In this document: positions 35,550 to 46,176 of the stretch, in pieces
Position numbering within the stretch: position 1 is the stretch's first letter
Layout of the letters: each line of letters starts with the position of its first letter
From: Wohlfahrtiimonas chitiniclastica DSM 18708
GTDB lineage: Bacteria; Pseudomonadota; Gammaproteobacteria; Cardiobacteriales; Wohlfahrtiimonadaceae
Length of the DNA: 64,000 nucleotides
NCBI RefSeq assembly: GCF_000375345.1
Contig: NZ_AQXD01000001.1
Span: forward strand, 877,059 to 941,058
Direction of reading: 5' to 3'
Translations under genes and position numbers: made by a program
The notes under the pieces: generated by a model
Seen by the model: only the letters and a program-made list of their open reading frames with translations
The model's database searches: none
What the model was told of the DNA's origin: nothing

Positions 35550-36833
35550 ATGACCATTTTATTCTTATTTATGCTGCTCTTTGTTTTAATGTTGATTGGT
35601 GTGCCGGTTGCCATCTCTTTAGGTTTATCGAGTGCATTGACCATCATGTTCTTTAGTCCTGATTCGCCAAGAAGCTTGGTGATCAAAATGTTTGAAACCT
35701 CAGAACACACCACGCTTCTAGCCATTCCCTTCTTTTTAATTGCTGGGGCATTTATGACCACAGGCGGCGTGGCACGTCGTTTGATTGACTTTGCCAACAC
35801 CTGCGTTGGGCACATTCGCGGCGGCTTAGCCATTGGTTCAGTCTTGGCATGTATGCTCTTTGCGGCGCTCTCAGGCTCAAGCCCTGCAACGGTTGCCGCC
35901 GTGGGTTCAATTGCGATTGCTGGCATGGTGCGCTCTGGTTACCCGAAAGAATTTGGCGCAGGCATCATCTGTAATGCTGGTACACTTGGCATCCTCATTC
36001 CACCTTCCATCGTGATGGTTGTGTATGCGGCGGCAACGGAGCAATCCGTCGGTAAAATGTTCATTGCAGGGATTGTACCCGGTGCATTGTTAGGCGTGGC
36101 ACTCATGGTGGCGATCTACATTGTGGCACGCATTAAAAAACTCCCTGCCCAACCGCGCGTCAGTTTTAAAGAGTGGATTGTCTCCTTTAGACGCGCAATG
36201 TGGGGTTTGCTCCTCATGGTGATTATTTTGGGCGGCATCTATTCCGGCATGTACACACCCACAGAAGCTGCTGCGGTTGCGGCTGTTTACTCTGCGTGTG
36301 TCGCGCTCTTTATCTATAAAGATATGGGCATTCGTGATTTTCCTAAAGTGATGCTTGAATCTGGCAAAATGACGGTGATGTTGATGTTCATCATCGCGAA
36401 CGCCATGCTCTTTGCCCATGTGCTCACCACCGAGCAAATTCCACAAATCATCGCAGAATGGGTGACGGCGCAAGGTTTATCACCCTGGATGTTTTTAGTG
36501 ATCGTGAACATTGTGTTATTGATTGCCGGCAGCTTCATGGAACCTTCTGCGGTTATTTTGATTTTAGCGCCCATCTTCTTCCCGATCGCCACAGAGCTTG
36601 GTATTGACCCGATTCATTTAGGCATCATCATGGTGGTGAATATGGAAATTGGCTTGATCACGCCACCGGTGGGTTTAAATCTCTTTGTGACCTCCGCCGT
36701 GACCGGCATGCCCATCACACGCACCATTCGCGCTGCAATGCCTTGGCTGTTGATTTTACTCTTCTTCTTGTTACTCATTACGTACATTCCTGCAATCTCG
36801 ATGACATTGCCGAATTTACTGCAAGTGAATTAA
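35550..36833 (+). CDS. dctM: TRAP transporter large permease DctM
   Basis: A 427-residue permease of twelve predicted helices, with GVPVAISLGLSSA at the start and the conserved cores SGSSPATVAAVG and LIPPSIVMVVYA in the first half and PSAVILILAPIFFP and GLITPPVGLNLF in the second. It is the sodium-coupled channel of dctPQM. ATG 35550 follows AAGGAG and lies one base after the dctQ stop; a longer frame overlapping dctQ is not used. Confidence 0.94.
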   Translation: MTILFLFMLLFVLMLIGVPVAISLGLSSALTIMFFSPDSPRSLVIKMFETSEHTTLLAIPFFLIAGAFMTTGGVARRLIDFANTCVGHIRGGLAIGSVLACMLFAALSGSSPATVAAVGSIAIAGMVRSGYPKEFGAGIICNAGTLGILIPPSIVMVVYAAATEQSVGKMFIAGIVPGALLGVALMVAIYIVARIKKLPAQPRVSFKEWIVSFRRAMWGLLLMVIILGGIYSGMYTPTEAAAVAAVYSACVALFIYKDMGIRDFPKVMLESGKMTVMLMFIIANAMLFAHVLTTEQIPQIIAEWVTAQGLSPWMFLVIVNIVLLIAGSFMEPSAVILILAPIFFPIATELGIDPIHLGIIMVVNMEIGLITPPVGLNLFVTSAVTGMPITRTIRAAMPWLLILLFFLLLITYIPAISMTLPNLLQVN

Positions 36834-36845
36834 TCAACATCCATC

Positions 36846-36873
36846 AAAAAAGCCGCAGCAATGCGGCTTTTTT
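36846..36873. terminator. Bidirectional terminator of dctM and tehB
   Basis: A 12-bp stem built on GCCGCA/TGCGGC with poly-A and poly-T flanks and a GCAA loop lies between the convergent genes. Confidence 0.9.
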
Positions 36874-36883
36874 ATACAGTCAT

Positions 36884-37483
36884 TTATGCAGTGCGCTGAG
36901 CAAGCATCGTGGCAAATTGTAATTTAACGCGATTGCCATCTTTATCTAAGCGATGCAATTCGCCGACTTCTTCATTGTATTGCAAAATTTCCCAATCTTT
37001 ATAATAGTCTTGCAACTCACCTTCTTTAAAAGTGAAGGAGAAGCCTTGATCACACGGATATTTTTCCGTATCCATCGCAGAGACAATTAAATTGTAACCA
37101 CCTGCACGCGTGTGCGTTTGCATGTTTTCAATGATGGCAGGCACGCGATCGGCTTGCAGAAACATGAAGACAACCGTTGAAAAAATAAAATCATACATGC
37201 CAGTAATATTGGCGGTATTGATGTCATACTCAGCGGCATCGATGTTGGTGATGTGCTCTTTTGCCATCACATCCTTTAAAAAATCGATGCTGCGTGGATT
37301 CACATCCCGCGATGTCATCTCAAAGCCTAAAGAACTTAAAAATAGGCTATTGCGCCCTTGCCCGCAGCCAAGATCAAACGCCGAGCAAGGCGTAATGAGT
37401 TCAGCGGCTTTGACAATGTCTGTGTGCGGCATCGTTAAGCCATAGGTGGTGTGAAAATAATCAATGGGGTATTTTGCGTTCAT
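36884..37483 (-). CDS. tehB: TehB-like SAM-dependent methyltransferase
   Basis: A 199-residue class I methyltransferase with the SAM motif FDLGCGQGRNSLFLSSLG (about 36-53) and the TehB segments IISTVVFMF-like and GGYNLIVSAMDT. TehB-type enzymes methylate tellurite or selenite in resistance, though the natural substrate is often unclear. AGGAGG precedes the ATG at good spacing. It has its own terminators on both sides. Confidence 0.88.
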   Translation of the reverse strand: MNAKYPIDYFHTTYGLTMPHTDIVKAAELITPCSAFDLGCGQGRNSLFLSSLGFEMTSRDVNPRSIDFLKDVMAKEHITNIDAAEYDINTANITGMYDFIFSTVVFMFLQADRVPAIIENMQTHTRAGGYNLIVSAMDTEKYPCDQGFSFTFKEGELQDYYKDWEILQYNEEVGELHRLDKDGNRVKLQFATMLAQRTA

Positions 37484-37518
37484 AATGCCTCCTGTGGGAT
37501 AATTTTAACAATGGTAAC

Positions 37519-37544
37519 AAAAAAGCGCACCTCAGTGCGCTTTT
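37519..37544 (-). terminator. Terminator of the di-haem peroxidase gene
   Basis: A GCGCAC/GTGCGC stem with a CTCA loop has six T following on the minus strand, 22 bases after the stop codon. Confidence 0.85.
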
Positions 37545-37566
37545 CTCATCCATTCAAATATTATAC

Positions 37567-38583
37567 TTATTTTTCAAATGGTTGTGGTTTTGGGGTATCA
37601 TTCACAGAAGGTGGCAAAATGGGCATCATGATTTGTGGTTGCTCACCGGTTAATGTTTTTAAGAACGCCACAATATTGCTCACCTCTTCAGGCGTATAGT
37701 TGCGTCTTAATTGCAAACGTCCCATGATCTCAACCGCTTCTTCTAAGGTTGCTGCTTCCCCATCGTGGAAGTACGGATAGGTCAATTCGACGTTCCGTAA
37801 CGTTGGCACTTTAAATAAGAAACGATCGGCATCTTTACCCGTGACTTCAATACGACCTTGGGCAGGATTGTCTGTCACATATTCTTCTAATAAACCCATT
37901 TTTTGGAAAGAGGATCCGCCAACATTCACGCCATTGTGGCACGCCACACAACCTGAGGTTTTAAAAAGTTGATAACCTGCTAATTCCTGTTCGGTCAATG
38001 CATTGTCATCCCCTTTGAGCCATAAGTCAAAGCGCGCATTGGGCGTCACTAAAGTTTCTTCAAAGGCGGCAATCGCATCTGTAATGTGATCAATGTCAAT
38101 GCTTTGATCATCGCCATACACAGCTTTAAACTCTGTCACATATCCTGGAATGGCATTGATCACTTCCACAGCTAAGTCATGCGTAAATGCCATCTCTTTC
38201 GGATTGGCAATCGGTCCGCCGGCTTGTTCTTTTAAATCTTTCGCACGACCATCCCAAAACTGCGCAATGTTAAAACGTGAGTTTAAAACTGTGGGTGAGT
38301 TGATGGGACCTTCTTGCCAATTGTGGCCAATCGATGTTTTTAAGTTGTCACTGCCGCCCATTGATAAGTTGTGGCATGAGTTACACGAGATGAAACCTGA
38401 TTTTGATAAACGCGGATCAAACCAAAGCTGCGCCCCTAATGCCACTTTTGCAGGATTTTCGACAACTGCCGGTTCTACAGGTTTAATGATGCCATCGCGT
38501 TTAACGTCCGCCATTGCACTGCCCGCAAAAATGGATAAAGAGACAGTCACCGCTGCCCATAATGGATTGAAACTTTTTCGCAT
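37567..38583 (-). CDS. Di-haem cytochrome c peroxidase (CcpA/MauG family)
   Basis: A 338-residue periplasmic enzyme with a signal peptide (about 1-25, ending AGSAMA) and two haem c sites, CNSCH (67-71) and CVACH (212-216). It takes electrons from cytochromes to reduce hydrogen peroxide. Conserved LWFDPRLS, MGGSD and a late FHDGEAATLEEAVEIMG fit classical bacterial peroxidases more than MauG. A proline-rich tail ends the protein. ATG 38583 follows GGGAG; the longer frame upstream adds a non-homologous start. Confidence 0.93.
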   Translation of the reverse strand: MRKSFNPLWAAVTVSLSIFAGSAMADVKRDGIIKPVEPAVVENPAKVALGAQLWFDPRLSKSGFISCNSCHNLSMGGSDNLKTSIGHNWQEGPINSPTVLNSRFNIAQFWDGRAKDLKEQAGGPIANPKEMAFTHDLAVEVINAIPGYVTEFKAVYGDDQSIDIDHITDAIAAFEETLVTPNARFDLWLKGDDNALTEQELAGYQLFKTSGCVACHNGVNVGGSSFQKMGLLEEYVTDNPAQGRIEVTGKDADRFLFKVPTLRNVELTYPYFHDGEAATLEEAVEIMGRLQLRRNYTPEEVSNIVAFLKTLTGEQPQIMMPILPPSVNDTPKPQPFEK

Positions 38584-38672
38584 ATTACGCTCCCTACTTC
38601 GTTGTGTGTCACAAATGCCAAAAGAGTCTACCCGATTTGCCAACCTTTCGATAATCCCCCTGATTTTCGGTT

Positions 38673-38701
38673 TTGTGATTACACTTTTTTTTAGCTATAA
38701 T
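38673..38701 (+). promoter_or_regulatory. serS promoter
   Basis: TTGTGA (38673-38678), exactly 17 bp, then TATAAT (38696-38701) lie 37 bases upstream of the serS start. No T-box or other leader structure fits in the short 5' region. Confidence 0.7.
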
Positions 38702-38738
38702 GAACGGTATTTTAATCAATATTTTTAAGGGATCGTCA

Positions 38739-40010
38739 ATGATAGACATTCAAATGCTGCGTCACAATATTGATGAAGTGGCAGAGCGTCTGAGCACGCG
38801 TGGTTTTACGTTAGATAAAGCACAATTTATCGAATTAGATGAACAACGTAAGAAACTGCAAGTAGAAGTTCAAGAGTTACAAAATGCCCGCAACGTCAAT
38901 GCAAAACGCATCGGTCAAGCGAAGGCAAAAGGCGAAAATATTGACGAAATTTTAAAGGAAGTGTCGAACAATTCCGCGAAATTAGAAGCCTTACAAAAAG
39001 AATTAAATGTCGTTTTAGATGACATCAATCAAATTTTAATGGCAGTGCCAAACTTACCGGATGCCTCCGTGCCCGTCGGTAAAGATGAAAATGACAACGT
39101 TGAAGTGCGCAAATGGGGCACGCCACGTGAATTTAGCTTTCAACCGAAAGATCATGTAGAACTTGGCAGCAACAATGGCGGCATTGACTCAGAAGCCGGC
39201 GTTAAAATCACTGGCTCTCGCTTTGCAGTCCTTCGCGCAGGTGTTGCGCGTTTACATCGTGCTTTAGCGCAATTTATGCTTGATTTACACACTGAAGAAC
39301 ATGGTTATACTGAGCTTAATGTCCCAATGATCGTCAATGGCGACAGCTTACGTGGCACCGGTCAATTGCCAAAATTTGGTGAAGACTTATTTAAACTGAC
39401 GGGCGATGATGAATATTACCTCATCCCAACAGCTGAAGTGCCTGTGACAAACTTAGTGCGCGGCGAAATCGTGCCAGAAAGTGATCTACCCTTACAATTT
39501 GTGGCACACAGTGGCTGCTTTAGATCAGAAGCTGGCAGCTATGGCCGTGACACGCGCGGTTTGATCCGTATGCATCAGTTTGAAAAAGTGGAAATGGTGC
39601 ATTTAGCGCACCCTGACAAATCCTTTGAACAATTAGAATTGATGACGCGCCACGCAGAAACTGTATTAGAAAAATTGGGCTTGCCTTATCGCACCATCGT
39701 CTTATGCACAGGTGACATGGGCTTTGGCGCCACGAAAACTTACGACATCGAAGTGTGGTTACCGGGTCAAGAAAAATACCGTGAAATCTCTTCTTGCTCT
39801 AACTGCCTTGATTTCCAAGCGCGCCGCATGCAAGCTCGTTTCCGTAACAGCGACACCAATAAACCTGAATTACTGCACACCTTAAACGGTTCTGGTTTAG
39901 CCGTTGGCCGCACATTGGTTGCAGTAATGGAAAACTATCAAGAAGAAGATGGTAGAATACGCATCCCTGAAGTATTGGTTCCCTATATGAATGGTAAAAC
40001 CTACATCTAA
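38739..40010 (+). CDS. serS: Seryl-tRNA synthetase
   Basis: A 423-residue class II synthetase that charges tRNA-Ser. The long N-terminal coiled-coil arm that reads the tRNA spans about 30-100, and the catalytic core contains motif 2 ([25 protein letters not shown], shortened here to its key Arg and Glu) and motif 3 ([19 protein letters not shown]). AAGGGA precedes ATG 38739. It leads a plus-strand run of six genes to rsgA. Confidence 0.97.
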   Translation: MIDIQMLRHNIDEVAERLSTRGFTLDKAQFIELDEQRKKLQVEVQELQNARNVNAKRIGQAKAKGENIDEILKEVSNNSAKLEALQKELNVVLDDINQILMAVPNLPDASVPVGKDENDNVEVRKWGTPREFSFQPKDHVELGSNNGGIDSEAGVKITGSRFAVLRAGVARLHRALAQFMLDLHTEEHGYTELNVPMIVNGDSLRGTGQLPKFGEDLFKLTGDDEYYLIPTAEVPVTNLVRGEIVPESDLPLQFVAHSGCFRSEAGSYGRDTRGLIRMHQFEKVEMVHLAHPDKSFEQLELMTRHAETVLEKLGLPYRTIVLCTGDMGFGATKTYDIEVWLPGQEKYREISSCSNCLDFQARRMQARFRNSDTNKPELLHTLNGSGLAVGRTLVAVMENYQEEDGRIRIPEVLVPYMNGKTYI

Positions 40011-40029
40011 TGCGTAACATTGGCGATAA

Positions 40030-40293
<264 letters not shown>

Positions 40294-40300
40294 TCGCTAT

Positions 40301-41293
40301 ATGAAAAAAGCTCATTTAGTTACTCTTGTTGTCACACTTGGATTATTCAGCAGTCAAACCTTTGCTCGTCAATATCCGATGCCTGAAAAAGGCTCCGATG
40401 TTGTGGGTTATACCGAAATTGTCTACCCTGAACCTGGCGAATCTTTCGTTGATTTGAGCGTGCGCTATGAAGCGGGCTATGATGAGCTTAAATGGGCGAA
40501 CCCTAACGCGAACTATTGGACGCCATCTCCACAGATGCCCGTGATTCTACCCTTTGAGTACATTTTGCCAAAAGGCAAACGCTCAGGGATTGTTTCAAAC
40601 ATTCCGGAGATGCGCACCTACTTTTTCCCTAAAGATGGCGAAACGGTGTATGTCTATCCTGTCGGCGTTGGCCGCATGGACTGGAAAACGCCTTTAGGCT
40701 CATGGAAAATCACCCGTAAGCAAGAAGCACCGGCATGGTATCCACCGGAAAGCATTCGCCGCGAGCATCAAGAGATGGGTAAAGGCATTTTACCTGCAGT
40801 TGTGCCTGCTGGCCCTGACAATCCGCTTGGTAACCACGTCCTTCGCTTGAATTTACCGAGCTATCTTTTACATGGTACAAATGATGTCACCGGTATTGGC
40901 ATGCGTGTGACCCACGGCTGTATGCGCTTTTTCCCACAAAACATCGAAGAGCTCTACAGCATTGTGCCGAATAATACCGAAGTGACCTTCATCAATGAAC
41001 CGGTGAAAGTGGGCTTTAAAGGGGATGAGCTCTTAATTGAAGTTCACCCACCTTTAGAAGAAGACAACTTAGACACACAAGGTTTAAAAGAGATTGCTTA
41101 TCGCTTATTAGCAGAGCATCAAAATAACCCAAATATTCAAATGGTGGACCCGCGCATGATTGATCTTGCGATCGAGAAGATGTCTGGCCTACCGACACAC
41201 ATTGGTCAAAGAATTGACCCTAACACTCACAATCCTCAGCCACACAAAGACAGTGGCAGTGCAATTAATATTGACTGGGATAAATTTAAATAA
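40301..41293 (+). CDS. L,D-transpeptidase (YkuD/ErfK family)
   Basis: A 330-residue periplasmic enzyme with a signal peptide (1-22, TFA-RQ), a LysM-like segment (about 35-85: [19 protein letters not shown]) and a YkuD domain whose catalytic motif is HGTND ... THGCMRFF with nucleophile Cys207. Such enzymes link Braun-type lipoprotein or make 3-3 crosslinks in peptidoglycan. The order LysM-like then YkuD fits YbiS/ErfK. It starts eight bases after the ferredoxin gene. Confidence 0.92.
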   Translation: MKKAHLVTLVVTLGLFSSQTFARQYPMPEKGSDVVGYTEIVYPEPGESFVDLSVRYEAGYDELKWANPNANYWTPSPQMPVILPFEYILPKGKRSGIVSNIPEMRTYFFPKDGETVYVYPVGVGRMDWKTPLGSWKITRKQEAPAWYPPESIRREHQEMGKGILPAVVPAGPDNPLGNHVLRLNLPSYLLHGTNDVTGIGMRVTHGCMRFFPQNIEELYSIVPNNTEVTFINEPVKVGFKGDELLIEVHPPLEEDNLDTQGLKEIAYRLLAEHQNNPNIQMVDPRMIDLAIEKMSGLPTHIGQRIDPNTHNPQPHKDSGSAINIDWDKFK

Positions 41294-41309
41294 ATATCAG
41301 GAGAATTTG

Positions 41310-42509
41310 ATGGCATCTATCGAAGAAAGTTTAGCGCTGCTTGAGCGCGGAACTGACGAAATCATTTCAATTGAAGGTTTAACTGCAAAGTTAAAAGAAA
41401 ACCGTCCGCTTCGAATCAAAGTGGGTTTTGACCCGACTGCACCTGATCTTCACTTAGGCCACACTGTTGTCATCAATAAAATGAAGCATTTCCAAATGTT
41501 GGGACATCAAATTCATTTCTTAATTGGTGACTTCACAGGCATGATTGGCGATCCCTCTGGTAAGGATACAACGCGTAAGCCATTGACGCGTGAACAGGTC
41601 GTTGAAAATGCGAAAACCTATCAAGAACAGATCTTCAAAATTTTAGATCCTGCCCTCACAAAAGTGGTGTTCAACTCCTCTTGGCTGGGAGAATTAGGCA
41701 CTGCAGGCATGATTCAGTTGGCGTCTCATTATACTGTGGCGCGCATGCTTGAGCGTGATGACTTTGAAAAACGCTATAAAAACCATCAACCGATTGCTGT
41801 CCATGAGTTCATCTATCCTTTATTACAAGGTTATGACTCTGTGCATTTAGACATCGATGTTGAATTAGGCGGTACAGACCAAAAATTCAACTTATTGGTG
41901 GGTCGTGATCTTCAAAAAGCCTATGGCAAAGCGCAGCAATCTGTGATCACCATGCCGCTTTTAGAAGGTTTAGATGGCGTCAATAAAATGTCTAAATCCC
42001 TTGGCAACTACATTGGTGTGGATGAATCCCCCATTGAGCAATTTGGTAAGCTCATGTCTGTGTCTGACACGTTGATGTGGCGCTACTTTGACCTTTTAAG
42101 CTTTGAATCGTCAGCAACCATTGAAGGTTATAAAAAAGCTGTGGCTGAAGGCATGAACCCACGCGATGTTAAATTCTTACTGTGTCAAGAGATCATTTCA
42201 CGCTTCCATTCACAAGAAGCTTACGAAATGGCGCACCGTGATTTCATCGAACGTTTCCAAAAAGGTAATTTGCCTGAAAACATCGAAGAGATGACCATCA
42301 GCGCACCTGACGGCGAGATTCAAATTGCGGCGTTATTAAAAGAAGCCGGCTTAGTTTCCTCTGTCTCTGAAGGCAACCGCTCCATTGATGGCGGTGCTGT
42401 GCGCATCGATCAAGAGAAAATCTCTGATCGTGGTCTTAAAATTGCCAAAGGCACAACGGCGATTTTCCAAGTGGGTAAACGCCGCTTTGCTAAAATTACC
42501 GTGAACTAG
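41310..42509 (+). CDS. tyrS: Tyrosyl-tRNA synthetase
   Basis: A 399-residue class I synthetase. HLGH (the HIGH motif) lies in [18 protein letters not shown] in [10 protein letters not shown], and the C-terminal S4 RNA-binding domain covers about 335-399. This is the 399-residue form found in Pseudomonas and relatives, not the 424-residue E. coli form. ATG 41310 follows AGGAG; a much longer frame beginning inside the preceding gene is false. Confidence 0.96.
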   Translation: MASIEESLALLERGTDEIISIEGLTAKLKENRPLRIKVGFDPTAPDLHLGHTVVINKMKHFQMLGHQIHFLIGDFTGMIGDPSGKDTTRKPLTREQVVENAKTYQEQIFKILDPALTKVVFNSSWLGELGTAGMIQLASHYTVARMLERDDFEKRYKNHQPIAVHEFIYPLLQGYDSVHLDIDVELGGTDQKFNLLVGRDLQKAYGKAQQSVITMPLLEGLDGVNKMSKSLGNYIGVDESPIEQFGKLMSVSDTLMWRYFDLLSFESSATIEGYKKAVAEGMNPRDVKFLLCQEIISRFHSQEAYEMAHRDFIERFQKGNLPENIEEMTISAPDGEIQIAALLKEAGLVSSVSEGNRSIDGGAVRIDQEKISDRGLKIAKGTTAIFQVGKRRFAKITVN

Positions 42510-42524
42510 TTGTAAGAGGTTATC

Positions 42525-42848
42525 ATGACTTTCGTTGTTACCGAAAACTGCATTAAATGCAAATATACTGACTGTGTTGAAGTGTGCCCTGTGGATTGTT
42601 TCCATGAAGGCCCAAACTTCTTAGTCATCGACCCTGAAGAGTGCATTGATTGCACTTTATGTGAGCCTGAATGCCCAGCAAATGCCATCTTCTCTGAAGA
42701 TGACCTGCCGGCGGATCAAGAGCAATTCATCGAGATCAATGCGGAACTTGCCCAAGTGTGGCCGGTGATCACGCAAATGAAAGATCACGCCGATGATGCC
42801 AAAGATTGGGATGGCAAGCCTAATAAACTCGAATTATTAGAGCGTTAA
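42525..42848 (+). CDS. fdxA: Seven-iron ferredoxin FdxA
   Basis: A 107-residue ferredoxin of the [3Fe-4S][4Fe-4S] type: [14 protein letters not shown] and [12 protein letters not shown] hold the clusters, and the long helical tail (about 60-107, [15 protein letters not shown] at the end) is that of proteobacterial FdxA. It acts as a cytoplasmic electron carrier. It is four bases from rsgA. Confidence 0.95.
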   Translation: MTFVVTENCIKCKYTDCVEVCPVDCFHEGPNFLVIDPEECIDCTLCEPECPANAIFSEDDLPADQEQFIEINAELAQVWPVITQMKDHADDAKDWDGKPNKLELLER

Positions 42849-42851
42849 TCC

Positions 42852-43817
42852 ATGGCGCGTCGATTAACTAAAAAGCAACACGAACGGATTTCTAACAAGA
42901 AAGTCGAGCAAATCGACGCGTTAATAAATCTTGACCCTGACGCTCTCTTTAAAGGGAGAGTCATCGCTCAACATGGACCACATTTGATGGTGGAAGATGA
43001 GGCGCATACGCTCTATCAAGCGAACATCCGCCAAAATCTACCCACCATCGTGTGTGGCGATTATGTGTATTGCACCTTTGAAAATGAGATTCCTGTGGTT
43101 TTGCAGCTCATTGAGCGCACCAATGAATTGGCCCGCGTCTCTTATGGGCAGCGTAAAAAGCTCATTGCCGCAAATTTAGATCAAATTTTCATTGTGATTG
43201 CGCCAAAACCTGAGCCGAGTCCTTCCCTGATTGATCGCTATTTGATTGCCATCAAAGCCTTTGACATTCCGATGGGCATCATCATCAATAAATCTGATAT
43301 GATTGATGAACAGAGCGATTTCTCTTTCATCGAAGAGTATCAGCAAGCTTTTGACATTGAGATTCTCTTTACCTCGCAAAATGATCCTGAGTCCATTGCC
43401 AGATTGCAACAAGTGCTCATGGGTAAAACGTCCATTTTTGTGGGGCAATCGGGCGTCGGTAAATCCTCTTTAACCAATGCCGTGATTCCCAATTTATCGC
43501 TGCAAACTCAGCGCATCAGCGCCACAACTGGCCTTGGCAACCACACCACATCCGCAACAACCCTCTATTATTTAAATGACCATCAAGGCGCTTTGATCGA
43601 TTCTCCAGGCGTTCGCAGTTTTAATGTGGATCATTTAACCATCGAATCCATCCACAATGGCTTTCCGGATGTTGTGCGTTTTACGCGCCAATGTAAGTTT
43701 AGCAATTGTAACCATTTACAAGATCCGGGCTGTGCCGTTGCTCAGGCGATTGAGGAGAATTTACTCTCTGAACGCCGTGTGGACAGCTACCTGCAAATTC
43801 TCAGAAGTTCAGGCTGA
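42852..43817 (+). CDS. rsgA: Ribosome small-subunit GTPase RsgA
   Basis: A 321-residue circularly permuted GTPase that checks late maturation of the 30S subunit. An OB domain comes first, then G4 (INKSD) before G1 (GQSGVGKSSL) and G3 (DSPG), the permuted order that defines the family. The zinc finger is C-x-x-x-x-C-x-H-x-x-x-x-x-x-C in CKFSNCNHLQDPGC. It closes the serS-to-rsgA run. Confidence 0.96.
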   Translation: MARRLTKKQHERISNKKVEQIDALINLDPDALFKGRVIAQHGPHLMVEDEAHTLYQANIRQNLPTIVCGDYVYCTFENEIPVVLQLIERTNELARVSYGQRKKLIAANLDQIFIVIAPKPEPSPSLIDRYLIAIKAFDIPMGIIINKSDMIDEQSDFSFIEEYQQAFDIEILFTSQNDPESIARLQQVLMGKTSIFVGQSGVGKSSLTNAVIPNLSLQTQRISATTGLGNHTTSATTLYYLNDHQGALIDSPGVRSFNVDHLTIESIHNGFPDVVRFTRQCKFSNCNHLQDPGCAVAQAIEENLLSERRVDSYLQILRSSG

Positions 43818-43823
43818 TTTTGC

Positions 43824-43851
43824 TTGATGTTTGCCGCAATCACTATACAAT
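43824..43851 (+). promoter_or_regulatory. Likely potGHI promoter
   Basis: TTGATG (43824-43829) and TACAAT (43846-43851) lie 16 bp apart, leaving a leader of about 120 bases before potG that holds a TATATCGATATA palindrome and no credible gene. Confidence 0.45.
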
Positions 43852-43979
43852 ACGTGTCCTTTATATCGATATAAATTATATTATTCAACGAGCGGCAGCA
43901 CTCAAGATTCTTCTGAACAAAAAGATTGCAACCAATCGCCTTGATCTTTCACTTAACGGTACTGAATTAAGGAGCTGTG

Positions 43980-45122
43980 ATGTCACCGATTCTTACAAAA
44001 AAATCTTACGAGCCTTGGCGTGATCCAAACTCTGTCCCTTATATTGAAATCATTGACTTAGTGAAAGTCTTTGATGAGTATATTGCGGTTAATAATATCT
44101 CTTTAGACATTTACCAAGGTGAGTTTTTCTCGCTTCTTGGCCCATCAGGTTGTGGTAAAACCACCTTGCTTCGCATGCTTGCCGGCTTTGAAACACCCAC
44201 ATCTGGCAAAATTTTATTGGATGGCGAGGACATTTCCCTCATTCCGCCGTATGAGCGCCCCATCAATATGATGTTCCAAAGCTATGCGCTCTTCCCGCAC
44301 ATGACGGTGGAAGATAATATTGCCTTTGGACTCAAGCAAGAGAAAGTCGCCAAGCCTGAAATTAAAAAACGCGTGGATCAAATGCTCGAATTGGTGCAAA
44401 TGAGTCAATTTGCCAAGCGTAAACCCCATCAATTGTCTGGCGGACAGCGCCAACGCGTTGCCCTTGCCCGCAGCATCGTGAAAAAGCCCAAATTATTGCT
44501 CCTAGATGAACCGTTAGGCGCTTTAGATAAACGCCTGCGTGAACAGACGCAATTTGAGCTCATGACCATTCAAGAAGAGCTTGGCATCACCTTTGTGATC
44601 GTCACCCATGATCAGGAAGAAGCCATGACGGTGTCAAGCCGCATTGCCGTCATGGACAGCGGCGAGCTTGTGCAAGTGGCAACGCCAACAGAAATCTACG
44701 AATATCCAAACTCCCTATATGTGGCAGAATTTGTGGGCGATGTGAACATTTTTGAAGGCGTGATTGCCGATCTCTCCCCCATTCACACCACCGTCAATAG
44801 CTTTGAAGTGGAGACGCCGCTCATCTGTAATCAAGGGGTCGGCGCTGTGGTGGGTTCTCAAGCATGGATTGCTGTGCGCCCTGAAAAGCTCGACATCTCC
44901 CTCACGCCGCCTGAAAACACAGACAGTAACTGCATGATGGGCGAGGTGTGGGACATCGGTTATTTAGGTGACATGTCCATCTACCATGTCAAAATGGACA
45001 ATGGCAAGATGATCACCGCCGCCCAAATGAACCACAGACGTGCAGTTGAGCTCCCCATCAATTATGAGGACCGTGTTTACGTCAGCTTTGATGCTGACTC
45101 TGCCGTTGTTTTGATTTCATAG
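43980..45122 (+). CDS. potG: Putrescine ABC transporter ATPase PotG
   Basis: A 380-residue ATPase with Walker A GPSGCGKTT, MMFQSYALFPHMTVE, signature LSGGQRQRVALARS, Walker B LLLLDEPLGALD and the TOBE regulatory domain at the C-terminus (about 280-380: WIAVRPEKL, GEVWDIGYLGDMSIYHV). It resembles PotG (putrescine) more than PotA (spermidine). ATG 43980 follows AAGGAG; the GTG before it is too close. A substrate-binding gene potF would normally come first, but is absent. Confidence 0.9.
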   Translation: MSPILTKKSYEPWRDPNSVPYIEIIDLVKVFDEYIAVNNISLDIYQGEFFSLLGPSGCGKTTLLRMLAGFETPTSGKILLDGEDISLIPPYERPINMMFQSYALFPHMTVEDNIAFGLKQEKVAKPEIKKRVDQMLELVQMSQFAKRKPHQLSGGQRQRVALARSIVKKPKLLLLDEPLGALDKRLREQTQFELMTIQEELGITFVIVTHDQEEAMTVSSRIAVMDSGELVQVATPTEIYEYPNSLYVAEFVGDVNIFEGVIADLSPIHTTVNSFEVETPLICNQGVGAVVGSQAWIAVRPEKLDISLTPPENTDSNCMMGEVWDIGYLGDMSIYHVKMDNGKMITAAQMNHRRAVELPINYEDRVYVSFDADSAVVLIS

Positions 45123-45148
45123 AAATCACAATGACTTAAGGAGATCAC

Positions 45149-46168
45149 ATGAAACATCCCCAACAGCAGTTGGGCTCGATGTCCGGTCGCGCCGCCGAAT
45201 GGATGTCGCGCCTGAACTTCGTGCACCGCAATCTCATGCGCTTTTGGCTCTATCGTCAATGTTTGAGCCTATTTAACAGTAGCCGCGTCATCATTGGCAT
45301 TCCCTATTTGTGGCTATTTTGCTTTTTCATCATTCCTTTTTTGATCATCTTACGCATCAGTTTTACGGAAGCAGAAATCGCATCGCCCCCATACACAGAA
45401 GTGCTCAACTGGGTGGACGATGGTATTTTAGAGATCAAGCTCAATTTCCAAAATTATATTGCCCTGTGGCAAGATGACATCTACATTTCTGCCTATTTAA
45501 GCAGCATTAAGATCGCTGTCATCTCCACATTTTGCACTTTTTTGATTGGCTTTCCGATTGCCCTTGGCTTATCCCGCTTACCGAAAAAATGGCGTTTGTT
45601 TGGCTTAATGATGGTGATTTTGCCCTTTTGGACCTCATTTTTAATCCGCATTTATGCATGGATGACGATTTTATCGCCCTCAGGTGTGCTGAATAATTTC
45701 ATCAACTTTATTGGGCAAGGCATTGGCTTGATTGACCCGGCATCCCCTGTGCAACTGCAACTCCTTGGCACTGAATTTGCAGTGTATGTGGGCATTGTTT
45801 ATTGCTATTTACCCTTTATGATTCTGCCGATCTATGCAACCCTCGACAAAATGGATCATACATTGGTGGAAGCGGCGCTCGATTTAGGCTGCCCGCCACT
45901 GAAAACCTTTTGGGTCATCACTGCGCGCATTTCGCTCCCAGGCATTTTAGCCGGCTGCTTTTTGGTCTTCATTCCTGCAATGGGGGAATTTGTGATTCCA
46001 GATCTCCTTGGCGGTTCAGATGTGCTCATGATTGGTAAAGTGCTCTATGACACCTACCTACAAGGCATGGATTTACCACTCGTGTCTGCCATTTCCGTGT
46101 CGCTCTTGTTATTGGTGATTCTGCCAATCTATTTATTCCAGCGCATTCAACAAAAGCAATTTGAGTAG
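45149..46168 (+). CDS. potH: Putrescine ABC transporter permease PotH
   Basis: A 339-residue permease with six predicted helices and the EAA loop EAALDLGCPPLKTFWVITARISLPG. A cytoplasmic N-terminal extension of about 45 residues (rich in Arg and Ser) is longer than usual. With PotI it forms the polyamine channel. AAGGAG precedes the ATG. Confidence 0.9.
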   Translation: MKHPQQQLGSMSGRAAEWMSRLNFVHRNLMRFWLYRQCLSLFNSSRVIIGIPYLWLFCFFIIPFLIILRISFTEAEIASPPYTEVLNWVDDGILEIKLNFQNYIALWQDDIYISAYLSSIKIAVISTFCTFLIGFPIALGLSRLPKKWRLFGLMMVILPFWTSFLIRIYAWMTILSPSGVLNNFINFIGQGIGLIDPASPVQLQLLGTEFAVYVGIVYCYLPFMILPIYATLDKMDHTLVEAALDLGCPPLKTFWVITARISLPGILAGCFLVFIPAMGEFVIPDLLGGSDVLMIGKVLYDTYLQGMDLPLVSAISVSLLLLVILPIYLFQRIQQKQFE

Positions 46169-46176
46169 AGGTGAGC

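Noticed and set aside
43820..44023. A 67-codon frame between rsgA and potG
   Set aside because: It covers the potG promoter and ribosome binding site and overlaps potG in another frame.
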